A stretch of 64,000 nucleotides of DNA from Pseudomonas sp. HR96 (GCF_034059295.1 NZ_CP139141.1:5067001-5131000); one strand, 5' to 3'; positions 24,901-33,560 are shown, numbered from the stretch's first letter. Numbers and translations: made by a program. Notes: a model not told the origin generated them from the letters alone.

Positions 24901-25569
24901 ATGAACCCGCTTAGCGTCTTGCGTGACTCGCTGTATTTCTTCCGCCGCAACATCCTTGCGATCGTCCGCCTGTGCCTGCCGTTGGTGGTACTCGAGGCCT
25001 TCTGCAAGGGCTTGCTGGACCACGCCGCCGGCCCCGAACATTCGCCGGTCTACGATATCGTACTGGGTTTGCTGTTCTACCCTCTTTACACGGCGGCGCT
25101 GATCCTCTTCATGGACGTGCGCAGCAACGGCGTGCAGCCGCTGACGCGCAACCTGCTGGCCGCCGCCATGCGCCTGTGGCCGATGTTCGCCCTGCTCACC
25201 GGCACCAGCACGGTGCTGATCATCCTGGGCATGTCGATGTTCGTCCTGCCGGGGCTGTGGATCATGGTCAAGCTGGCCTTCTCCGAATACCTGCTGGTAC
25301 TACGCAACCTCACTCCGCTGGAGGCGATCCGCGAAAGCTTCGCGATGACCCGCGGCCACTTCTGGCGCATCCTCACCTGCGTGCTCGCCGTGCTCGCCCC
25401 GCTGTGGCTGCTGAATGGCGTCAGCGATCAACTCTACCCCGACCCACGCAACCCGCTCCTCGGGCTGGCCATCGACAGCGTGAACAGCTTCCTGCAGCTG
25501 TTCACGTCAGTTGTCCTGTATCGCCTGTTCATGCTGCTGAGCGACGCCAAGGGGGATGGGCCGCGCTGA
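24901..25569 (+). CDS. YciC-like (UPF0259) inner-membrane protein, copy 2
   Basis: A 222-residue paralogue of the preceding gene. The alignable parts are MNPLSVLRDSLYFFRRNILAIVRLCLPL, FYPLYTAALILFMD, PGLWIMVKLAFSEYLLV and LEAIRESFAMTRGHFWRIL. It has the same number of hydrophobic segments. It marks the left border of a patch of gene fragments. Confidence 0.8.
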   Translation: MNPLSVLRDSLYFFRRNILAIVRLCLPLVVLEAFCKGLLDHAAGPEHSPVYDIVLGLLFYPLYTAALILFMDVRSNGVQPLTRNLLAAAMRLWPMFALLTGTSTVLIILGMSMFVLPGLWIMVKLAFSEYLLVLRNLTPLEAIRESFAMTRGHFWRILTCVLAVLAPLWLLNGVSDQLYPDPRNPLLGLAIDSVNSFLQLFTSVVLYRLFMLLSDAKGDGPR

Positions 25570-25689
25570 CATCATTGGTAGCATTTACCCAGCGCCGGGC
25601 GCTTGAGCTTCCAGGAAAAGGGCAAGAAGATGACCGAGCGAAATCTACTCTCGGCACCACTTGCCGGGCGGCAGCTCAAGGAGTTCACC

Positions 25690-25839
25690 ATGCCACTCGT
25701 CTCGATCGCATTGGTCAGGGAAAGCAATAAGCGCCTGTCGTCCGCCGACCGCAAGAGCCTCGTTGCCTGGTCAGCCCATCTTACGAAAGACGCCATCAAC
25801 CAGATGATGAAGCGAGCATACGAACGCCTTACTCGTTGA
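25690..25839 (+). pseudogene. Short orphan ORF, possible tautomerase-gene remnant
   Basis: A strong ribosome-binding site AAGGAG lies seven bases before the ATG at 25690. The first residues MPLVSIAL resemble the N-terminus of 4-oxalocrotonate-tautomerase-like proteins, whose Pro1 is catalytic, but the remaining 41 residues (ending KRAYERLTR) do not. The frame extends upstream to 25603 without a better start. I read this as the 5' end of a gene fused to unrelated sequence, or a small hypothetical protein. Confidence 0.3.
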
Positions 25840-25984
25840 TCGCGGCCTGCTGGTGACAAACGGCACCAACGCTACGCCCGAGCCGCTGAAGCCCCAGCCT
25901 TTCAACACCTTCGACAACATTGTGGAAACGGGCAAGGACTTCCTGGGCTTGCTCACCTATTCGCCGGCCCAGTCCAGCTCATAG
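25811..25984 (+). pseudogene. Protein-like 3' gene fragment
   Basis: An open stretch in another frame than the preceding ORF reads RGLLVTNGTNATPEPLK and NTFDNIVETGKDFLGLLTY and ends PAQSSS-stop at 25984. Its composition is protein-like rather than shadow-like and it has no proper start. It appears to be the surviving C-terminus of a gene I cannot identify. Confidence 0.28.
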
Positions 25985-26023
25985 CACCATGCCCACTCGC
26001 ACCTTTTTCGCAAGGAGCCAGCC

Positions 26024-27244
26024 GTGACCGCTGCCCTCTCGCAGACACGCGCCACCGCCAAGGCCGCGCCCTTGATCCTGCTGCTGATCATTTTCATTGA
26101 CGGCCTGGGCACGGCATTGCTGCTGCCCATGCTACCGATGCTGCTCGACCCGGGCGACCCTGCGGGGGTGGTTTTCGGCAGCGTACCTAATGCCGATCAG
26201 ACCGCCTTGCTCTACGGTGTGCTGTTGGCCGGCTACGCCTTTGCGATGATGGTGGGCGCGCCTCTGCTAGGTGCGCTTTCAGACCGCATCGGGCGGCGCC
26301 CAACACTTGTGCTTGCGGTCGCAGGGTCGGTCGCCGGGTATGCTCTGAGCACTTGGGCCGTGAGCCTGGGCAGCGTGGGCTTGCTGATCGTCGGACGCTT
26401 GCTGGGAGGCACCTTCGCCGGGAGCGTCCCGGTGGCACAGGCCATGTTGGTCCAGACCCCCGAAAGCGCAATGAAACGCATTGGCTGGGTAATGTTTGCC
26501 ATGACTGCGGGTTTTTTCGCCGGTCCCGCGCTCACGGGCGTCCTGCTGGCAAGTCATACCTTGGGAGCAAGCCTGCTCCTGCCGTTGCAGGTCGCGCTCA
26601 CCCTCAGCGTGGCGTGCCTGTTGATGGCTTTCTTACTGCCCTCTACACCAACTCCGGCTGCAACAACGGGCCCATCGCTGATCAGGCAGATCTTGAACGG
26701 TTTCACCTCGCCAGCTACGCGTAGACCATTGCTTGCACTGCTCTGGCTGCAAATCGGCTGGAACCTCTTCTACCAGTACCTGCCCTGGATGCTCGCTTTC
26801 GAAAGCCAGCCGGTAGGCAAGATAAGCCTAATGCTGGCAGTGGTCGGGATCGGCATGTGCATCGCCTTCATCTGGGTGGCCGGAGCTTTGCAAACCCGGT
26901 ATCCAGCGCCAAGGATCGCACGCGCTGCCATCCCCACGCTGGCGGTGAGCTGCGCACTGATAGCGGCAACGCTCGACAATTCGCTTGCGCTGGTTTTCGG
27001 CGCGCTTGCTGCAATCGCCTACGGAGTAGCCTACACCGCCTTGATCGGGCATGCCTTGGCATGCGAGCAGTCAAGCCTGCGAGGCACGGTGCTGGGTATC
27101 GCCGCTTCACTGGCTGCCGGCGCCGCAGCCGTCACGGCATTGCTGGGCGGGGTTATCGGCGGCTTGGGCAATCTGCTGCTGGCCTCGTTGAGCGTGGGTG
27201 CGCTGGTCCTGAGCTGGGTCATCCTGGTTTCGGGAAGAGATTGA
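26024..27244 (+). CDS. MFS exporter, DHA1 (TetA-like, 12 TM) family
   Basis: A 406-residue permease starting at GTG 26024 with an AAGGAG sequence just upstream. TM1 IDGLGTALLLPMLPML, loop 2-3 APLLGALSDRIGRRPTLVLA (motif A) and GRLLGGTFAGSVPVAQAML (motif C region) are typical of proton-driven drug antiporters of the TetA/Bcr type. Codon use is less GC-biased than in surrounding core genes. It is flanked on both sides by gene fragments (25690-25984 and 27246-27362). It is probably the intact survivor of a horizontally acquired export locus; the substrate is unknown. Confidence 0.85.
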   Translation: MTAALSQTRATAKAAPLILLLIIFIDGLGTALLLPMLPMLLDPGDPAGVVFGSVPNADQTALLYGVLLAGYAFAMMVGAPLLGALSDRIGRRPTLVLAVAGSVAGYALSTWAVSLGSVGLLIVGRLLGGTFAGSVPVAQAMLVQTPESAMKRIGWVMFAMTAGFFAGPALTGVLLASHTLGASLLLPLQVALTLSVACLLMAFLLPSTPTPAATTGPSLIRQILNGFTSPATRRPLLALLWLQIGWNLFYQYLPWMLAFESQPVGKISLMLAVVGIGMCIAFIWVAGALQTRYPAPRIARAAIPTLAVSCALIAATLDNSLALVFGALAAIAYGVAYTALIGHALACEQSSLRGTVLGIAASLAAGAAAVTALLGGVIGGLGNLLLASLSVGALVLSWVILVSGRD

Positions 27245-27245
27245 A

Positions 27246-27362
27246 ATGAGTAGCGACAACGTCACCTTGATCGTCAAGGACCTGACCTTGCACCTGCCAG
27301 ACGGCAGGCCGCTGTTCTCGGGCTCGACTGCACGGGCCTGGCGCTGGCCATTGCCCCCTTGA
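27246..27362 (+). pseudogene. Truncated ABC-type ATPase gene (N-terminus only)
   Basis: The ATG one base after the MFS stop encodes MSSDNVTLIVKDLTLHLPDG followed by RPLF, a typical opening of an ABC or ABC-F ATPase domain. The frame then ends at residue 38 before any Walker A motif. After a one-base frame shift, DNA downstream reads GLALAIAP, the usual continuation towards the P-loop, and then loses similarity. This is a deletion remnant of a gene that was coupled to the MFS exporter. Confidence 0.5.
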
Positions 27363-27427
27363 AAACCCGTCCCAGATTCTTGGACCAGATGAGGTTGTTG
27401 CCCATTTATTCGTTATCAACAACGAAC

Positions 27428-27439
27428 TTCCACGTGGAA
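27428..27439. promoter_or_regulatory. Perfect palindrome near the end of hrpB
   Basis: TTCCACGTGGAA is a 12-bp perfect palindrome between the ABC fragment and the hrpB stop. Its position, at the 3' end of both flanking genes, argues against a functional promoter site. It may be left over from the decayed locus. Confidence 0.2.
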
Positions 27440-27454
27440 AACTCCGGAGTCGAC

Positions 27455-29977
27455 TCAAGTCCCCCGAGGCTTCACCCGCGCCGTCGCCTCCGCCACCAAC
27501 GGATCATCCGGCCAGTAATGCTTGGGATACCGCCCCTTCAGATCCTTCTTCACTTCCAGATAGGTACTCCTCCAGAAATTCGCCAGATCCTGTGTCACCT
27601 GCACCGGCCGGCGTGCCGGTGACAGCAGGTGCAGCTTCAGGACCTGGCGCCCTCCAGCGATGCGTGGCGTGTCGGCCAGGCCGAACAATTCCTGCAAGCG
27701 CACGGCGAGTATCGGCGGTACTTCGCTGTAGTCCAGCTTGACCGACGAGCCTGAAGGCACGGTGATATGGCTTGGCGCCAGCTCTTCCAGTTGCTGGGGC
27801 AGAGGCCACGGCAGTGCGTTGTGCAGGATCGAAGACAGGTCGAGGGAGGCGAAGTGGCTGAGGCGGCTGACGTTGTTCAGATACGGTTGCAGCCAGTTCT
27901 CCAGCGTGGCCAGCAAAGCGCTGTCGCTGAGATCCGGCCAGGGGCTTTCAGCGTTGCGCTGCAGGTCGAGGGCGCGCAGCAGCGCCACGCGGGCCTGCCA
28001 TTGGCGCAGGGCCGGCGTCCACGGCAGCAGTTCCAGGCCCTTTCGTCTTATCAGTTGCACCAGCGCGCGACTGCGCGCGTCAGGGTCCAGGCCGGTCAAT
28101 GGCTCGGTGGCCAGCACCAGTTCGCCAACCTTGCGCTGGCGCTCGGCGCGCAGCACGCCTTCGCGCTCGTCCCACTCCAGTTCGTCGAGCACGCGCACCT
28201 GGTCGGCCAGTACGCCCTCGAACAACTGCGGGTCGAAATCCGTCGCCAGGTAGATACGCTCTTCGCGCTGGCCCTGCCGGCTGCCGAGGTCGGCGACGAC
28301 CAGCCAGGGGTGCTTCATCAAGGCGTCGGCCTCGCCGAACAGCGCCGCGCGACCATTGGCCAGGCGGTATTCGGCACCGCCGGCGCGGCGTTGCTGGGCG
28401 ATCCGGTCAGGGTAGGCCAGTGCCAGCAGGCAACCGAGCCAGCGCGGATGTTGCGGGTCGCTCACCGCTTGCGCCGACGCGCCGCGCAGATAGCCACGGT
28501 ACTGCCGCGCCAGCTGACGAACCCGCTGCACCCCGCCCTGCCCGCCTCGCTGGACCTTCTGCTGGCCTGACAGCAAGGCCAACCGACTGTGCAGATCGGC
28601 GCCGCCGCCGCGCAGGATGTCGCGCTCGCCCAGCAGCGCTGCGACCTCGCAGGCCAGCTCGCCAAGACCCAGTTCATGGCCGCGCAACAGCAGATGGGCG
28701 ATGCGCGGATGGGCCGGCACCTGGGCCATGGCCTGGCCATGGGCAGTCAGGCGACCGTCATCGAGCGCGGCACCGAGGCGTTGCAGCAGGTCGCGTGCCT
28801 GGGCCAGTGCGGCGCTGGGGGGCTGGTCAAGCCAATGCAGCTGCTCAGGCTGCACGCCCCAACGCGCCAGCTGCAGGGCCAGCCCGGCCAGATCGGCCTG
28901 AAGAATTTCGGCCGTGCCGTAGGCCGCCAGTTGCTGGTGCTGGGCCTCGGACCACAGCCGGTAGCAGACGCCCGGCTCCAGGCGCCCGGCTCGACCAGCC
29001 CGCTGGGTGGCGCTGGCGCGGGAGATGCGCTGGGTATCGAGGCGGGTCATGCCGCTGCCCGGATCGAAACGTGGTACCCGCGCCTGCCCGGCGTCGACCA
29101 CCACGCGCACGCCATCGATGGTCAGGCTGGTCTCGGCAATATTGGTCGCCAGCACCACCTTGCGCTGCCCGGCGGGCGCCGGGTCGATGGCGGCGCGCTG
29201 GGCGGCCAGATCGAGTTCGCCATGCAGCGGGCAGAGCAGCACGTCAGTGGCACTGCCGAGCGAATCCTGCAGTTGCTGGTGGACCCGCCGAATCTCCGCC
29301 TGGCCCGGAAGGAACACCAGCAGGCTGCCGCTTTCGTCGCGCAAGGCCTCCAGCACCGTCTGCACCACGCTGGGTTCGATGAACTCGCCGGGTTGCAGGT
29401 TACGCCCCCAGCGGATCGCCACCGCAAACATGCGCCCTTCGCTACTGACCACAGGCGCATCGTCGAGCAGCGCCGAGAGGCGTTCGCCCTCGAGGGTGGC
29501 GGACATCAAGAGGATTTTCAGCGGCGGGTCGTCGCGCAGCAGCTCGCGGCCATTGAGGCTCAAGGCCAGGGCCAGGTCGGCGTCCAGCGAACGCTCGTGG
29601 AATTCGTCGAAAATCACCAGGCCGACGCCTTCGAGCGCCGGATCGTCCTGCAGGCGGCGCACCAGGATACCTTCGGTGACCACCTCGATGCGCGTACGCG
29701 GGCCGACCTTGCTCTCCAGACGGATGCGGTAACCGACCGTTTCGCCGACCTTCTCGCCCAGTTCGCTGGCCAGGCGCTCGGCCGCCGCGCGTGCCGCCAG
29801 GCGTCGCGGCTCGAGCATCAGGATGCTTTGCCCGGCCAGCCATGGCTCATCGAGCAAGGCCAGCGGCACGCGGGTGGTCTTGCCCGCGCCCGGCGGCGCT
29901 TCGAGCACGGCTTCGTGGCGCTCGGCAAGGGCCTGGCGCAAGGCGGGCAGTACCGCATCGATTGGCAACGCTTTCAT
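27455..29977 (-). CDS. hrpB: ATP-dependent helicase HrpB (DEAH family)
   Basis: An 840-residue DEAH-box helicase. Motifs in order are APPGAGKTTRVP (Walker A, about residues 25-36), the DEFHERS variant of the DEAH box, SATLEG, ATNIAETSLTIDGVRVVVD and the conserved QRAGRAGR of motif VI. The HrpB-specific C-terminal domain ends KGRYPKHYWPDDPL. Length and architecture match E. coli HrpB (about 810). Its cellular role is not well defined; it is an RNA-helicase-type protein of unknown target. It is monocistronic. Confidence 0.95.
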   Translation of the reverse strand: MKALPIDAVLPALRQALAERHEAVLEAPPGAGKTTRVPLALLDEPWLAGQSILMLEPRRLAARAAAERLASELGEKVGETVGYRIRLESKVGPRTRIEVVTEGILVRRLQDDPALEGVGLVIFDEFHERSLDADLALALSLNGRELLRDDPPLKILLMSATLEGERLSALLDDAPVVSSEGRMFAVAIRWGRNLQPGEFIEPSVVQTVLEALRDESGSLLVFLPGQAEIRRVHQQLQDSLGSATDVLLCPLHGELDLAAQRAAIDPAPAGQRKVVLATNIAETSLTIDGVRVVVDAGQARVPRFDPGSGMTRLDTQRISRASATQRAGRAGRLEPGVCYRLWSEAQHQQLAAYGTAEILQADLAGLALQLARWGVQPEQLHWLDQPPSAALAQARDLLQRLGAALDDGRLTAHGQAMAQVPAHPRIAHLLLRGHELGLGELACEVAALLGERDILRGGGADLHSRLALLSGQQKVQRGGQGGVQRVRQLARQYRGYLRGASAQAVSDPQHPRWLGCLLALAYPDRIAQQRRAGGAEYRLANGRAALFGEADALMKHPWLVVADLGSRQGQREERIYLATDFDPQLFEGVLADQVRVLDELEWDEREGVLRAERQRKVGELVLATEPLTGLDPDARSRALVQLIRRKGLELLPWTPALRQWQARVALLRALDLQRNAESPWPDLSDSALLATLENWLQPYLNNVSRLSHFASLDLSSILHNALPWPLPQQLEELAPSHITVPSGSSVKLDYSEVPPILAVRLQELFGLADTPRIAGGRQVLKLHLLSPARRPVQVTQDLANFWRSTYLEVKKDLKGRYPKHYWPDDPLVAEATARVKPRGT

Positions 29978-30094
29978 GGTGGCTCCTGGATCAGCCGCGC
30001 AGTATAACGGCGAACCGCGAGCTCAAGGACACGGTCTGAAGTGTCGCCCTAGGCCATTTGCTTGTATCGTGGCATTCTTTCTCAGGAGATTTTC

Positions 30095-30514
30095 ATGCGT
30101 ACACCTTCGCGTATTATCGGTGGCGTCGTCGTTGCCGCCCTGCTCGGTCAACTGACAGCCTGCGGGGCCATCTTCTACCCCGAGCGCCGCGGCCAGATCG
30201 ACGGCCGTATCGACCCAGGCATCGCCGTGCTCGACGCCATTGGTCTGCTGTTCTATATCATCCCCGGGCTGATCGCCTTCGGCGTCGACTTCACCACCGG
30301 CGCCATCTACCTGCCCCACGGCAAGACTGCCCAGGTCTCGCCGGAAAAACTGCACGAAGCAGTGGGCGTCGACGGCAAGGTCGACAACGTCAAGCTGCAA
30401 GCCATCCTCGAAACCGAACTGGGCCAGCGCCTGCCGCTCAACGACCCGCGCCTGATCCAGCACCGTGGCAGCGTCGAGCAACTGGCAGCCTACGGCCTGG
30501 TTCCTGCCGCCTGA
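30095..30514 (+). CDS. Small predicted lipoprotein
   Basis: A 139-residue protein. The start at 30095 follows a CAGGAG sequence. The signal peptide MRTPSRIIGGVVVAALLGQLTAC ends in a lipobox (LTAC, Cys23), then GAIFYPERRGQIDGRIDPGIA, a hydrophobic segment (VLDAIGLLFYIIPGLIAFGVDF), and a soluble end containing LPHG and NDPRLIQHRGSVEQLAAYGLV. The middle is reminiscent of YceK/YidQ-type outer-membrane lipoproteins, but I cannot assign a family with certainty. It lies directly upstream of the cation exporter gene, seven bases apart, and is probably co-transcribed. Confidence 0.75.
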   Translation: MRTPSRIIGGVVVAALLGQLTACGAIFYPERRGQIDGRIDPGIAVLDAIGLLFYIIPGLIAFGVDFTTGAIYLPHGKTAQVSPEKLHEAVGVDGKVDNVKLQAILETELGQRLPLNDPRLIQHRGSVEQLAAYGLVPAA

Positions 30515-30521
30515 GGTCTGC

Positions 30522-31427
30522 ATGGTCACCACCCCCGAGCATGAACGACTGTTACGCCTGGCCACTCGTGCATCGGTGGCGGTGGCCTGCATCCTGATCG
30601 TCGCCAAGAGTTTCGCCTGGTGGATGAGCAGCTCGGTGAGCATGCTTGCCGGGCTGACCGACTCGGTGCTCGATGGCGCCACCTCGACCCTCAACCTGCT
30701 GGCGGTGCACTACGCGCTGCGCCCTGCCGACGACGACCATCGCTACGGCCACGGCAAGGCCGAGGCCATGGCGGGCATGGCGCAGGGGCTGTTCATCGCG
30801 GTGAGTGCGGTGCTGATCGGCTACCAGGCGGTCGAGCGTCTGCACGACCCGCAGCCTCTGGGCCAGGCCGGCATCGGCATCATCGTCATGCTGCTGTCGC
30901 TGGCGCTCACGGCGGCGTTGCTGGCCCTGCAGTTCAAGGTGATCAAGGAGACCGGCTCCACGGCGGTGCGCGCCGACTCCCTGCACTACCGCTCGGACAT
31001 GATGCTCAACGGCAGCATTCTGGTTGCCCTGCTGCTGGCCCGTTTCGGCTGGGCCGAGCTGGACGCCTGGTTCGGGCTGGCCATCGCCGCCTACATTCTC
31101 TGGAGCGCGCTGCACATTGCCAAGGAGAGTTCGGCGATCCTGATGGACCAGGAGCTGCCCACCGACGTCAGCGAGCAGATGCTCGCCCTCGCCTGCGCCG
31201 TACCCGGGGTGCTTGGCGCCCATGACCTGCGCACGCGCATGTCGGGCAACCACTGGTTCGTGCAACTGCACCTGGAGTTGCCCGGGCATCTGACCCTGTC
31301 GGCGGCGCACGCCCTGTGCGACCAGGCCGAAGCGGCGATCAACCGGCAATTCCCCAAGGCCGAGGTGCTGGTGCACGCCGACCCCAAGGAAGTGCTGAAG
31401 AACGCCGCGAACGCTCCGGTCAGTTGA
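30522..31427 (+). CDS. Cation diffusion facilitator (FieF-like)
   Basis: A 301-residue CDF antiporter, exporting Zn2+/Fe2+ for protons. The FieF-type metal sites are visible: TDSVLDGA in TM2, HRYGHGKAEAMAGMAQG between TM2 and TM3, and HYRSDMMLNGS in TM5. The cytoplasmic C-terminal domain holds the histidines of HDLRTRMSGNHWFVQLHLELPG. The ATG at 30522 is seven bases after the lipoprotein stop. It ends eight bases into the convergent Q-rich gene. Confidence 0.9.
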   Translation: MVTTPEHERLLRLATRASVAVACILIVAKSFAWWMSSSVSMLAGLTDSVLDGATSTLNLLAVHYALRPADDDHRYGHGKAEAMAGMAQGLFIAVSAVLIGYQAVERLHDPQPLGQAGIGIIVMLLSLALTAALLALQFKVIKETGSTAVRADSLHYRSDMMLNGSILVALLLARFGWAELDAWFGLAIAAYILWSALHIAKESSAILMDQELPTDVSEQMLALACAVPGVLGAHDLRTRMSGNHWFVQLHLELPGHLTLSAAHALCDQAEAAINRQFPKAEVLVHADPKEVLKNAANAPVS

Positions 31428-32406
31428 CGCTGTAGCCGCGGCTGACCAGGCAGTTGCCCATGTTCTGCCGATAGATATTGACCACTTCCGGGGCCGGCGC
31501 GTAGCTGGCGGCGGCCGGGTCGAAACCGCTCTGCTGGGCTGCCCAGCGCTGGCAGTCGTAGCGGTCCTGAGCGACCTGCTCCGGCGGCTGGCCGTTGGCC
31601 GGATAGAAGTTGACGTCATAGCCATTGTTTGGCGCCGGCTGGGCGATCTGCTGCTGGATAACCTGGGGCTGCTGTACCACCGGCTGGTCAACCGGCGGAT
31701 TGACCACGACGTAGTCCTGGGTAGTGTCCATGTATTGGTAGTAGGTCCCGGCCGCGACGAAGAACAGCGCGCCGCCGATCCACAACTGCTGGGCATAGTC
31801 AGGCAGGTAGTGGGTGCGCACACCATAGGGCGGGGCCACCACGACGTAGCGCGGGCCTTGCGGGCGATACCAGTAGCCGCCGGAGTAGTAGTAATCCTGG
31901 CCGCGCCATGGCACCCGGTCATAGCGGTCGGGGAAGCGGTCGATCATCTGCCCGGGACGATACTGCGGCCCAGGACCCCAGCCATTGCCGTGCGGACGGT
32001 TGTTGTTATTGAAGTTGCCCTGCGGCGCCCCGGCCTGCCAATGATTGTTGCCATCATTGCGCCGGTCGTTCCAGTTGCCGCGCACCGGCTCCTGGGTCTG
32101 GCGCACAGCGTCAGGCTTGCCCTGGATCGGCAGCTCGCGCTGCTGGACCTGCTGCTGTTGAATACGTTGTTGTTGTTGTTGCTGTTGTTGCTGCTGAAAG
32201 CCCGGCTGCCCCTGGGGGCGCTGTTGCTGTGCGGGGCCGTTATTACGCCATTGCTGGCCGCCCTGGGGCTGCCCTTGCGGCTGAGCTTGCGGCCCGTGCC
32301 CCTGGCCACCGCCATTGGGGTCCTGGGGACCTTCAGCCAAGGCGGGGGCGCCGATACTCAGGCAGAGCAAACCAACACCTGCCACACGCCAGATGCGCGA
32401 CTTCAT
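31420..32406 (-). CDS. Secreted/envelope protein with glutamine-rich region (DUF6515-like)
   Basis: A 328-residue protein with a signal peptide (MKSRIWRVAGVGLLCLSIGAPALA). A low-complexity Q/N/G/P stretch follows (about residues 25-150) with a run of ten glutamines encoded by mixed CAG/CAA codons. Then comes a conserved YYYSGGYWYRPQGPRYVVV-type region with the hydrophobic segment LWIGGALFFVAAGTYYQY, and a C-terminal CQRWAAQQSGFDP domain. The last two features are seen in the DUF6515-type family of Gammaproteobacteria. The ATG at 32406 has AGGAT upstream; an alternative at 32418 is four codons earlier. The function is unknown and the location is probably the periplasm. Confidence 0.75.
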   Translation of the reverse strand: MKSRIWRVAGVGLLCLSIGAPALAEGPQDPNGGGQGHGPQAQPQGQPQGGQQWRNNGPAQQQRPQGQPGFQQQQQQQQQQRIQQQQVQQRELPIQGKPDAVRQTQEPVRGNWNDRRNDGNNHWQAGAPQGNFNNNNRPHGNGWGPGPQYRPGQMIDRFPDRYDRVPWRGQDYYYSGGYWYRPQGPRYVVVAPPYGVRTHYLPDYAQQLWIGGALFFVAAGTYYQYMDTTQDYVVVNPPVDQPVVQQPQVIQQQIAQPAPNNGYDVNFYPANGQPPEQVAQDRYDCQRWAAQQSGFDPAAASYAPAPEVVNIYRQNMGNCLVSRGYSVN

Positions 32407-32553
32407 GCTTATCCTCATCGGATGGGGGAACTGTTTACGAGACCATTGGCCATAAGACTGAAAAAGCCGGATCCGGTTCGCGCGCCACTCTATCAGTCTG
32501 TCTGAAAAGGGTATCGGCAGCCGAAAAAATTTCATATAGCGAGAAATCGGCAT

Positions 32554-32578
32554 AAAAAAAGGGGGCCCGTCGGCCCCC
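32554..32578 (-). terminator. Intrinsic terminator on the minus strand
   Basis: Read on the minus strand, GGGGGCC, a four-base loop and GGCCCCC (32578-32561) are followed at once by seven T residues (plus-strand A-run 32554-32560). This is a textbook rho-independent terminator. It lies upstream of the Q-rich gene, so it ends a separate short minus-strand transcript or attenuates that gene's leader. Confidence 0.75.
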
Positions 32579-32624
32579 TCTTCTGAACTTCGTCCTGGCA
32601 CGACGCTTGTGACGTCGGCTCACT

Positions 32625-32753
32625 TCACGCCGCCTTCTGGGCAGGGTGCAGCCCGGGGGCCAGTAAGCCCCGGTAGGGGCGGTGGCCGCAGCCGGCCTGC
32701 TTGGGCCTGCTGCAGTGGACTCGTGTCCGGGCAGTGATTCTGGGTAAAAGCAT
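32625..32753 (-). CDS. Possible 42-residue small protein or leader peptide
   Basis: ATG at 32753, stop at 32625. The product is rich in arginine, proline and histidine (for example HRPYRGLLAPGLHPAQKAA at its end). No clear ribosome-binding site precedes it. It is listed because a strong terminator follows 47 bases downstream on the same strand, so the region is probably transcribed. It may equally be a non-coding RNA. Confidence 0.2.
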   Translation of the reverse strand: MLLPRITARTRVHCSRPKQAGCGHRPYRGLLAPGLHPAQKAA

Positions 32754-32866
32754 AACGCTGCGGTACTAGCTAAAGATTGCGAAGATTGCTCGAATAAACA
32801 CCGCTTGCGCAATTTTTCGCTTAGGACGGATAATTCGCAGCAATATAAAAATGAAAGGCCTGACCG

Positions 32867-33346
32867 ATGAGCAAGCTTGACCGCTACGACTTGAGTATTC
32901 TCGCGGAATTGCAGCGCGACGCGCGCATTTCCAACCAGGAGCTGGCCGAACGCATCGGCCTGTCGCCCTCCCCCTGCTCGCGCCGGGTCAAACAGCTGGA
33001 AGACGACGGCTACATCACCCGCCAGGTGGCCCTGCTCGACCGCAAGCTGCTCGGCCTGAGCCTGACCGCCTACGTGTTGATCGGCATGGACCGCCACACC
33101 CCCGAGCGCTTCGAGCATTTCGAGGCAACCATCCGCACGCTGCCGCAAGTGCTGGAATGCAGCCTGGTGACCGGCATGGAGGCCGACTATCAGCTCAAGG
33201 TGGTGGTGCCGGACATGGACCACTACCAGAAGCTGCTGCTCGGCCACCTGACGCGCATCGAAGGCGTGACCAGCGTGCGCTCCAGCTTCGTGCTCAACCA
33301 GGTGCTGGCCAGCACCGAGTTGCCCCTGACCCACCTGCGCACCTGA
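32867..33346 (+). CDS. Lrp/AsnC-family transcriptional regulator
   Basis: A 159-residue regulator. The N-terminal helix-turn-helix is LDRYDLSILAELQRDARISNQELAERIGLSPSPCSRRVKQLE (recognition helix about residues 30-45), and the C-terminal RAM/AsnC effector domain contains VLECSLVTGMEADYQLKVVVPDMD. The length is standard. Members sense amino acids and often control a divergent gene; here the divergent side carries only the unassigned minus-strand transcript. The small DUF2788 gene starts eight bases after its stop. Confidence 0.92.
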   Translation: MSKLDRYDLSILAELQRDARISNQELAERIGLSPSPCSRRVKQLEDDGYITRQVALLDRKLLGLSLTAYVLIGMDRHTPERFEHFEATIRTLPQVLECSLVTGMEADYQLKVVVPDMDHYQKLLLGHLTRIEGVTSVRSSFVLNQVLASTELPLTHLRT

Positions 33347-33353
33347 GGCCGCC

Positions 33354-33554
33354 ATGGACCCGCAAGTATTCGAACACTGGATGATGATCGGCCTGATCAG
33401 CCTGCTGGTGGCCTTCATGGCGTTCATCGTCTGGGACCTGGCGAAGAAGTCCCAGGCTGGGCGCTACGGCACGCTGATCCTGTTCGGCGTGCTCGGGCTC
33501 GGGGTGGTGGCCTTCGTCATCAAGGAAATCGTCGTCGCCAGCCTGGGCCACTGA
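33354..33554 (+). CDS. DUF2788-family small membrane protein
   Basis: A 66-residue protein with two hydrophobic helices (MIGLISLLVAFMAFIVWDL and TLILFGVLGLGVVAFVIKEIVV) separated by the short basic loop AKKSQAGRYG. This is the whole of the DUF2788 family pattern. Its start is eight bases from the Lrp-type gene, so the two are probably co-transcribed. The function is unknown. Confidence 0.83.
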   Translation: MDPQVFEHWMMIGLISLLVAFMAFIVWDLAKKSQAGRYGTLILFGVLGLGVVAFVIKEIVVASLGH

Positions 33555-33560
33555 TCGACT

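Larger units (their letters stand above)
32407..32866. other. Intergenic region between the Q-rich gene and the Lrp-type gene
   Basis: 460 bp with no recognisable conserved gene. It contains a strong intrinsic terminator for the minus strand (32554-32578), a GC-rich, potentially structured stretch (about 32580-32730), a 42-codon minus-strand ORF (32625-32753), and an AT-rich right end (about 32760-32860) that should hold divergent promoters for lrp and for whatever transcript ends at the terminator. Confidence 0.5.

Noticed and set aside
27246..27362. The 38-codon ORF after the MFS gene as a real small protein
   Set aside because: The sequence is the N-terminus of an ABC ATPase and then breaks off. 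The last 14 residues are out-of-frame translation of the deletion junction.
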